Shown here: positions 1 through 6,229 of the stretch, one piece after another
How positions within the stretch are numbered: the first letter of the stretch is position 1
Layout: each line of letters begins with the position of its first letter
Source: Candidatus Saccharibacteria bacterium UBA4215
GTDB taxonomy: Bacteria; Patescibacteriota; Saccharimonadia; Saccharimonadales; Saccharimonadaceae
NCBI GenBank assembly: GCA_002381485.1
Contig: DFTJ01000025.1
Location: 3,700 to 9,928 of the forward strand
Direction: 5' to 3'
DNA: 6,229 nucleotides
Position numbers and translations under genes: made by a program
The notes under the pieces: model-generated
The model's database searches: none
What the model saw: the letters and a program-made list of their open reading frames with translations, nothing else
What the model was told of the DNA's origin: nothing

Positions 1-1470
<1,470 letters not shown>

Positions 1471-1476
<6 letters not shown>

Positions 1477-1498
1477 TAACCACAAGAGGTAATCTTAA
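1471..1498 (+). repeat. direct repeat TAATCTTAA, two copies
   Basis: TAATCTTAA occurs at 1471-1479 and again at 1490-1498, offset by 19 bp, close to two helical turns. The first copy overlaps the candidate -10; the second lies between the displaced Shine-Dalgarno and the ATG at 1511. It could be an operator for a dimeric regulator, or chance in an AT-rich spacer. Confidence 0.4.
1485..1490 (+). promoter_or_regulatory. displaced Shine-Dalgarno-like AGAGGT before the surface-protein gene
   Basis: AGAGGT ends 20 nt before the ATG at 1511, much farther than the 7 nt seen for the two GTG-started genes here. No ATG, GTG or TTG lies between, and an in-frame TAA at 1496-1498 bars a longer product beyond it. 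An in-frame ATA at 1502 would sit 11 nt away but is an unlikely start. The remaining leader is an A-rich tract. Confidence 0.4.
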
Positions 1499-1510
1499 AA
1501 AATACAAAAA

Positions 1511-2695
1511 ATGTTTAGAAAAATAGTCTCAAACCTATCCTTTAGCCCTGCATTGGTCGGTCAACTCGGCTTTTATGCCAAGCGGCTTCGCAAAGAAGAG
1601 GCGACCCGCCGCATGGGCCTTGTGTTTGTTGCACTCGCACTTGTTGTGCAGTCTTTGGTGGTATTTCAGCCGCCCGAATCAGCCAACGCCTCTAATCCTT
1701 CTGATTTTGTTCCTGGTGGGCTAGGCCTCGGCTCTAACCGATCACTCAATAACTTTATTCGCCCCTACGACGCCAATTCCAAGCACCTAAAAGACATTAT
1801 GAACCACTTTGGCATCACCCGAGCCGAGATAACTAGTGCAACCTTTGGCTCATTCATGACAAGCAGCAAAAAATTAAGCTGGGGCCACGTTGCCCGGCCT
1901 GGCAGCAGCCCTGTCACCGTCAAAGGGTCTGACGGGAGTAAGATCACTACTGTTCACGGTCGCCCCATCAACATTGCAAACGGCAATAACACTCGCATCT
2001 ACGGCTGGATTGGACAGTCGAAGTCGATGGGTTGGTTTGCCATCATGCAATCTTGTGGCAACCTGGTAACCGAAAAACTACCGCCGACTCCTCCGCCGCC
2101 AGTGGATGAACCTGAACCAGCCGAAATCACTCTTTCTAAGTCAACCAAGAACTTTACCCAAGGCAACATTGACGCAACAACCACCACAGCCCGCACGGAT
2201 GATCGTATTAGCTTTACAATTACCGCCAAAAACACCGGTGAATCTGACGGAAAAGTTGAACTTATCGACAATCTTGGTGACGTCCTTGAATACTCGGAGC
2301 TGATTGATAACGGTGGTGGTACGTACAACGAAACAACCCAAGAGCTATCGTGGCCCGACGTCACCCTCGCACCAGGCGCGACCGAAAGCCGCACCTTCAC
2401 CGTACAGGTGAAAAGTACGATTCCTGCAACCGCCCAAGGCCAAAGCGACCCCAGCTCATACAACTGTAAGATCGAAAATGTCTTTGGCACAGTATCAGTA
2501 ACAATCCCCGTCGACTGTACGCCGCCAAAAGTTATTGAAGAAGTTGTCACCGAGCTGCCAAAAACAGGACCAACTGAGAACATCATCTTTGGCGGCACTC
2601 TCCTTGCTGTCGTCGCCTTCTTCTACTTCCGCTCTCGACAACTCAACAAAGAAGTACGCTTAATTCGTCGCGATCTAAACACAGGAACAATATAA
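1511..2695 (+). CDS. LPXTG-type sortase-anchored surface protein with DUF11-like domain
   Basis: A 394-residue exported envelope protein. It begins with a long basic pre-helix segment (1-35, containing GQLGFYAKRLRKEE), then a hydrophobic helix (36-53) and a signal-peptidase-like A58-N59-A60 site. Residues about 84-188 form an extracellular domain I cannot name, ending GWFAIMQSCGNLV. A Pro-rich linker (191-203, PPTPPPPVDEPEP) leads to a DUF11-like beta-sandwich repeat (about 205-335: FTITAKNTG, DNLGD, LSWPDVTLAPGA). The C-terminus is a sorting signal: LPKTG (349-353), hydrophobic helix (about 357-373) and a basic tail (RSRQLNKEVRLIRR). Cys182, Cys319 and Cys336 are the only cysteines visible; the last two could form a disulphide. 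In the LPXTG family, sortase cleaves between T and G and attaches the protein to the wall. No sortase gene is in the window. The start ATG is the only standard one that fits, though its ribosome site is displaced. Two nucleotides separate it from the next gene, so they are almost surely co-transcribed. Ligand and function are unknown; adhesion to a host cell is inference. Confidence 0.93.
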   Translation: MFRKIVSNLSFSPALVGQLGFYAKRLRKEEATRRMGLVFVALALVVQSLVVFQPPESANASNPSDFVPGGLGLGSNRSLNNFIRPYDANSKHLKDIMNHFGITRAEITSATFGSFMTSSKKLSWGHVARPGSSPVTVKGSDGSKITTVHGRPINIANGNNTRIYGWIGQSKSMGWFAIMQSCGNLVTEKLPPTPPPPVDEPEPAEITLSKSTKNFTQGNIDATTTTARTDDRISFTITAKNTGESDGKVELIDNLGDVLEYSELIDNGGGTYNETTQELSWPDVTLAPGATESRTFTVQVKSTIPATAQGQSDPSSYNCKIENVFGTVSVTIPVDCTPPKVIEEVVTELPKTGPTENIIFGGTLLAVVAFFYFRSRQLNKEVRLIRRDLNTGTI

Positions 2696-2697
2696 AT

Positions 2698-3273
2698 ATG
2701 AGCACCCCCGAACAAGCCCCAACCGGACCAGAGAAAGGAATCGAAACTCCTCGCGTCTCAGCCGAACAATACGAGCGCCTCTCTAACCCAGAAACCGCCG
2801 GCAATATTGATGTCGAGAGCGGCGAACGTAAGGCAGAGAAAGCTCGCGTTGAAGCCCTCGAAAACGCCGTCAGTGTTGAAAAAGGCGGTGCTGAAAAGGA
2901 TAAGAAACCAAGCACTGCCGCGCCAACTCGTCGCCGCGGTACCATCAGTAAGAAAGAAAAGAGTGCTAGCTTCAAGAAGCACATGAAACAGGTCCAATCA
3001 GAACTTCCGGCGCCACAACGTGCCTTTAGTAAGATCATCCACAACCCCGTTGTCGAAAAGACAAGCGAAGCAGTTGGCAAAACCATTGCCCGCCCAAACG
3101 CGATCCTGGCTGGTTCAGTTGTCGCCTTCTTTGCTGTCTTGGCGGTATACTTAATCGCCAAAAACCTTGGCTATGTTCTGTCAGGATTCGAAACGATTGC
3201 AGCCTTTATTGTGGGCTGGCTAATCGGTATTCTCTATGACTACCTGCGCGTCATGATTACTGGCAAAAAGTAG
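2698..3273 (+). CDS. small membrane protein with charged N-terminal half and two C-terminal helices
   Basis: A 191-residue protein of unrecognised function. Residues 1-130 are hydrophilic, rich in Lys, Glu and Ala and probably partly disordered, with a helical stretch around 42-60 and a basic patch (TRRRGTISKKEKSASFKKH, 77-95). The segment 96-134 (ending KIIHNPVVEKTSEAVGKTIARPN) looks more ordered. Two membrane helices follow at about 135-155 and 163-181, with a short basic end (MITGKK). There is no signal peptide or catalytic motif. The N-terminal half would be cytoplasmic by the positive-inside rule, and the helices form a hairpin. The gene begins 2 nt after the LPXTG gene stop, with AGGA at 2683-2686 (11 nt spacing) inside the end of that gene, so it is translated from the same message. 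I recall similar proteins in Saccharibacteria near secretion genes, but this is memory, not a search. It may be a scaffold or membrane partner of a secretion or pilus system. Confidence 0.9.
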   Translation: MSTPEQAPTGPEKGIETPRVSAEQYERLSNPETAGNIDVESGERKAEKARVEALENAVSVEKGGAEKDKKPSTAAPTRRRGTISKKEKSASFKKHMKQVQSELPAPQRAFSKIIHNPVVEKTSEAVGKTIARPNAILAGSVVAFFAVLAVYLIAKNLGYVLSGFETIAAFIVGWLIGILYDYLRVMITGKK

Positions 3274-3278
3274 ACCCT

Positions 3279-6104
3279 TTAACGCAACTTGATTGAGACA
3301 CCGTGATCATGATCGGTGTTTTTTTCTGCATCTCGAATGTGTAGCTTATGCGGCTCAGATGAATCATGCTTTGGATGCTCTTGCTTTGGCTGTGGTGCCG
3401 GTGCTTGCTGTGGCACTGTTGGGCCGAACGCCGGATCGGGTGTCTGTTGCGCTGGTTTGCCCACTGGCGCTGTCTGGATGTGCTGTCGTTTTGCCAACCA
3501 CTCATCAAGGAACGAACTTCCCCCCGCGGCCTTTGGTGCGCCAGGATTCTGTGTCGGTGCACTGGATGGCGGGCTCCCCGCAGCGTGTGCGTTGCCACTA
3601 CTCTGCAATGCGGCCATTCTTTGCTGCTGAGCCTGCTTCAGAGCCTCTAGCTTCTCTTTGCGAGCACTATCGCCTGCTCCTAGTCGTGCAAAGATTTCTC
3701 GCTCCACCTGCGCCCTTGGACGGCCGTACTTCGCCGCAGACAGCTTCTTCAATGCATCTCGTAACTCTGGATTGGACTGCCCCAGCGGTGGAATTAATGA
3801 CATCGTAAAGGCTGCTGACGGAACATTGTTAATCATCACCGAAGCAATCGTCTGGAAGTTGGGCAGTCGAGTCAGGTCTTCGGCATCAAAGGTCGGTGAG
3901 AACTTCTTCACTAACATCTCGGCGTCAGTAATACCGATACGGCCACTGATGACAGTGCCTATGTTACCAAGAATAGATTCCCGTATTTGATCAGTTAGCT
4001 GCGTCATGAACTGGTTAGCCAGCACCAGGCTCAAGCGATACTTACGAGCTTCAGATAGAATGGTAGCAAAGCTGTCGGTCGCAAAGTTCTGGAACTCGTC
4101 GACGTACAGCGAGAAGTCTTCGCGCTGATCTTCTGGTATATCGGCTCGGCCCATCGCTGCCGCCTGGAACTTCATCACAAAAATCATACCGAGCAGTTGA
4201 GAGTTCAGTTCCCCTGTCTTCCCCTTTGAAAGGTTCACTAGCAAGATCTTCTTGTTATCCATTACTTCACGTAAGTTAAAGCCGCTCTTGGTCTGCCCAA
4301 TAATGTTGCGCATCATTTCATTCGACAAGAAAGCGCCGAACTTAGAAACAAACCACCCCAGCACCTCAGACTTATTTGCTTCGCTCGTCTGAGCCATCTC
4401 CTTGTTCCAGAAATCAAGCACCGTCCGGTCAGTCACGTGCTTTAGCTTCTCGTCTGTAAACGACTGATCATTAAACACCTGTGGAACATCGATAAAGGTT
4501 GATCCCGTGTCAGTGTCGCTCATGATCGTCAGAGCGGCATTACGGAACCAGTGCTCGTAGCGAGGCCCAATAATACCGGTGTGCCCTGGATCGTACAGTT
4601 TATAGAGCATAGCAATCGACTCTTGAATCAAGAAGTCTCGCTGGTCTTGGTTCTCAAACTCAAACAAGTTAAGCCCCACCGGCATCTCCATGTCGCCAGG
4701 ACTAAAGTAAATAACATCTTCAACTCGCTCTTTTGGCACCATACCCAATAACTCTTCGGCAGAATCGCCGTGCGGATCGATAAAGGCAAAGCCTTTGCCA
4801 TCCACCATGTCTTGATAGGCCAGGTTCTCGAGTAACTTCGACTTACCGGTTCCAGTTTGTCCAATAATATAGGTGTGTCGGCGGCGATCATTGTTCGCCA
4901 GACGAATCGGCTTTCGGGCGCCGCGGAATTCGTTATAGCCTAGCAGGAAGCCTTCGTCCATGACGTGAGTCGGACCATCAACCTGCTTTGCTGCTTGGCG
5001 TTGGACCTGAGAAGTTGGAATCGTGCTCTGGCTTGGCATATGGAAGATTGTTGCCAACTCGACAGTATTCAAAATGTTTTCATTGACGTTTTGTGGGAAG
5101 AAACGGAATAAATATGCAGTGACAAATTCGTCGATATTCTTACTGACAGCAAAACGGAAGCCGTTGTTGGTTGATGAATCAAATAACGAGAATGCCGAGA
5201 CGACATTATTAAGAAGCGCCTGCGACTTGCCCGACGTATTCGAAGAAGCAACCACACGAATCAACGTTTCGTAACCCGGGTATCGGGTCTTGTCTTCGAT
5301 AGACTGCACCGTGCTCTGTTCTAGTGAACTCAGCTGCTTGTCTTCAGGTTTAGACTCTTTCGTCTCTGGGGGTTTCCAAAGAGCCTCCATTAACCCCTTT
5401 ACGCCGTCACCCCCGAGGGCCGACTTGACGCCTTTGTCTTTCTTGATCTTCTCGGCAACTGCCACGGCAGTCTTCGCCCAGCCTGGCTGCGCTGGCCGAA
5501 TCAACATTTGAATCCCGACACCGTCTTCACGCGACGCACTTGAAAGCGCATTCAATAGGGCTCGTGTTGCATCTCGTTTTGCCTCTTCATAGGTTGCAAT
5601 TGGGTAGGCAAAGTCCTTCTTTAACGTAAACTCACCACCAATCGTTCCACTCATGCGACCAGCTGGATTAAATATATTTCGCTCTTCAACCTCTTCGAGT
5701 CGGGCCGACGGATAAGCAGCAGAAACTGCTTGCTGGATGACGTCAATCAATGCAATCGGCGTGACAACATAGTAATGGACCAATCCTTCATGGGCGACAA
5801 TTTCGAAAGAGATGTGCCGCTGGCCATAGACGCGACTCTTTAGCCCCTTCGTCACAGTACTGGCAATGATGTTGTACATCACCTGAGCTTGCGAAAGCAC
5901 CTCTTCAGTAATGTCGCGCTCATCACGTCCATTACCTTCAATATCATCACTCATTGGCGGAATGTGAATATACATCGGCACCATCTTTAGACCACGTTCG
6001 TAGTTCTTGGCTTCACGGAGAATTTTCTGGTACTGATGGTACGCAATAACAATACCAACTGTAACCAGTAGGATAATGACGATTGCTATAATGACACCAC
6101 TCAC
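3279..6104 (-). CDS. VirD4/TraG/HerA-like type IV secretion ATPase (coupling-protein family)
   Basis: A 941-residue membrane-anchored P-loop ATPase. In this superfamily, hexamers use ATP to recruit or move DNA or protein at the base of type IV secretion or conjugation machines. Order: one membrane helix (3-22); an N-terminal region with two alpha/beta segments (about 97-145 and 278-355) resembling the N-terminal domains of VirB4-like proteins; a motor domain (about 385-775) with Walker A GQTGTGKS (Lys421, Ser422), FIDPHGD (441-447), Walker B SLYVDEF (Asp669, Glu670), and a LANQ motif (695-698) like motif III of TrwB/VirD4. A helical, probably coiled-coil stretch (about 794-832) follows, then a disordered Pro/Gln/Ala-rich tail with an isolated SSFLDEWLAKRQ (863-874) and a His-rich end. 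Classical VirD4 has two N-terminal helices; only one is seen here. Start: GTG at 6104, with AGAGGA 7 nt upstream. The gene converges on the surface-protein unit with a 5-bp gap and probably follows the upstream frame in one operon. A DNA-pumping HerA-type role is an alternative; substrate is unknown. Confidence 0.94.
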   Translation of the reverse strand: MSGVIIAIVIILLVTVGIVIAYHQYQKILREAKNYERGLKMVPMYIHIPPMSDDIEGNGRDERDITEEVLSQAQVMYNIIASTVTKGLKSRVYGQRHISFEIVAHEGLVHYYVVTPIALIDVIQQAVSAAYPSARLEEVEERNIFNPAGRMSGTIGGEFTLKKDFAYPIATYEEAKRDATRALLNALSSASREDGVGIQMLIRPAQPGWAKTAVAVAEKIKKDKGVKSALGGDGVKGLMEALWKPPETKESKPEDKQLSSLEQSTVQSIEDKTRYPGYETLIRVVASSNTSGKSQALLNNVVSAFSLFDSSTNNGFRFAVSKNIDEFVTAYLFRFFPQNVNENILNTVELATIFHMPSQSTIPTSQVQRQAAKQVDGPTHVMDEGFLLGYNEFRGARKPIRLANNDRRRHTYIIGQTGTGKSKLLENLAYQDMVDGKGFAFIDPHGDSAEELLGMVPKERVEDVIYFSPGDMEMPVGLNLFEFENQDQRDFLIQESIAMLYKLYDPGHTGIIGPRYEHWFRNAALTIMSDTDTGSTFIDVPQVFNDQSFTDEKLKHVTDRTVLDFWNKEMAQTSEANKSEVLGWFVSKFGAFLSNEMMRNIIGQTKSGFNLREVMDNKKILLVNLSKGKTGELNSQLLGMIFVMKFQAAAMGRADIPEDQREDFSLYVDEFQNFATDSFATILSEARKYRLSLVLANQFMTQLTDQIRESILGNIGTVISGRIGITDAEMLVKKFSPTFDAEDLTRLPNFQTIASVMINNVPSAAFTMSLIPPLGQSNPELRDALKKLSAAKYGRPRAQVEREIFARLGAGDSARKEKLEALKQAQQQRMAALQSSGNAHAAGSPPSSAPTQNPGAPKAAGGSSFLDEWLAKRQHIQTAPVGKPAQQTPDPAFGPTVPQQAPAPQPKQEHPKHDSSEPHKLHIRDAEKNTDHDHGVSIKLR
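3298..3325 (+). terminator. rho-independent terminator of the plus-strand unit
   Basis: ACACCG (3298-3303) pairs with CGGTGT (3314-3319) around a 10-nt loop that itself contains a palindromic GATCATGATC, followed by seven T (3319-3325). It lies 25 nt after the stop of the small membrane protein gene. On the minus strand the same hairpin has no T run after it, so it should act in the plus direction only. The whole structure sits within the last codons of the convergent ATPase gene (residues about 927-937). Confidence 0.8.
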
Positions 6105-6111
6105 ACCTATT

Positions 6112-6117
6112 TCCTCT
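6112..6117 (-). promoter_or_regulatory. Shine-Dalgarno of the VirD4-like gene
   Basis: AGAGGA on the minus strand, 7 nt before the GTG at 6104. It fixes the GTG start; the overlapping GTG at 6106 is followed at once by TGA in its own frame. It lies in the 20-nt gap after the upstream stop codon. Confidence 0.75.
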
Positions 6118-6124
6118 TATCCGC

Positions 6125-6229
6125 CTATTGCTTGGCGCCTAGTTGTTTTCCGTACCGCTTCTGCAAATAATCCTTTTGCAGTTCACTCACCTCTACCTGT
6201 CGCTTATGCGGATCATCTTGCGTCTCCAT
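6125..6229 (-). CDS. end of an upstream reading frame, probably C-terminus of the preceding operon gene
   Basis: An open frame of 34 codons ends with TAG at 6127-6125, 20 nt before the VirD4-like start. It is hydrophilic and rich in Lys, Gln and Asp (for example QKDYLQKRYGKQLGAKQ at the end), with no motif I recognise. The frame's first codon at the window edge happens to be ATG, so it could be a complete tiny gene, but it is more likely the C-terminal tail of a larger secretion-locus gene cut by the window. The lack of a visible terminator or promoter in the 20-nt gap supports co-transcription with the ATPase gene. Function is unassigned. Confidence 0.5.
   Translation of the reverse strand: METQDDPHKRQVEVSELQKDYLQKRYGKQLGAKQ

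Noticed and set aside
1999..2598. Minus-strand open frame of 199 codons opposite the surface-protein gene
   Set aside because: It lies wholly antisense to a gene with clear signal, domain and sorting motifs; its own product shows no motif and has low-complexity Ser/Val/Gly content typical of a shadow frame.
2643..3161. Minus-strand open frame of 172 codons opposite the small membrane protein
   Set aside because: It spans the junction of two co-transcribed plus-strand genes and has no recognisable domain; its hydrophobic stretches mirror the helices of the real gene.
3240..3278. Minus-strand T5 run after the ATPase stop as a terminator
   Set aside because: No GC-rich hairpin precedes the short T run on that strand, so I do not call a terminator for the ATPase gene.
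3293..3808. Plus-strand open frame of 171 codons opposite the ATPase C-terminal tail
   Set aside because: It begins inside the terminator hairpin and owes its openness to the Pro/Gln/Ala-rich codons on the other strand; no motif or good ribosome site.
5218..5265. A second P-loop-like NTSGKS (ATPase residues 289-294)
   Set aside because: The first Gly of a Walker A motif is replaced by Ser287, and the setting (RVVASSNTSGKSQALLNNVVSAF) fits an alpha/beta accessory domain. The true Walker A is GQTGTGKS at 415-422.

Overview
The window looks like chromosomal DNA of a Patescibacteria/CPR bacterium, most likely Candidatus Saccharibacteria (TM7). I base this on recalled family resemblance, with no database search: a GyrB with a typical bacterial ATPase and TOPRIM layout, a surface protein whose N-terminus (SPALVGQLGFYAKRLRKEE) I associate with Saccharibacteria exported proteins, and a VirD4/HerA-like ATPase of the kind found in CPR type IV secretion-like loci. 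The standard code fits all frames, and two genes start with GTG behind an AGAGGA Shine-Dalgarno sequence.

Layout. The 5' part of gyrB lies on the minus strand (1355 down to the left edge; its 3' end is outside). A 155-bp divergent spacer (1356-1510) holds a clear sigma70-type gyrB promoter and a weaker arrangement for the plus-strand genes, including a direct repeat. Next, a two-gene plus-strand unit (1511-3273) encodes an LPXTG-type, sortase-anchored surface protein with a DUF11-like domain, and a small two-helix membrane protein with a charged cytoplasmic N-terminal half. A 5-bp gap separates this unit from a converging minus-strand gene (6104-3279) for a 941-residue VirD4/TraG/HerA-like P-loop ATPase with one N-terminal membrane helix and a long Pro/Gln/His-rich tail. 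The tail end of another minus-strand reading frame (6229-6125) lies just upstream of it, probably in the same operon.

How they may work together. The ATPase would be the motor or coupling component of a membrane translocation machine. The surface protein is exported by Sec and anchored by sortase and membrane. The small membrane protein is of unknown role. Their proximity suggests a cell-envelope/secretion locus next to gyrB, but the two units are transcribed towards each other, so a functional link is inference. The plus-strand unit ends at an intrinsic terminator that lies wholly inside the last codons of the ATPase gene, the neatest structural feature of the window. No mobile element, CRISPR array, tRNA or rRNA was seen, and no stretch over 300 bases lacks a gene.
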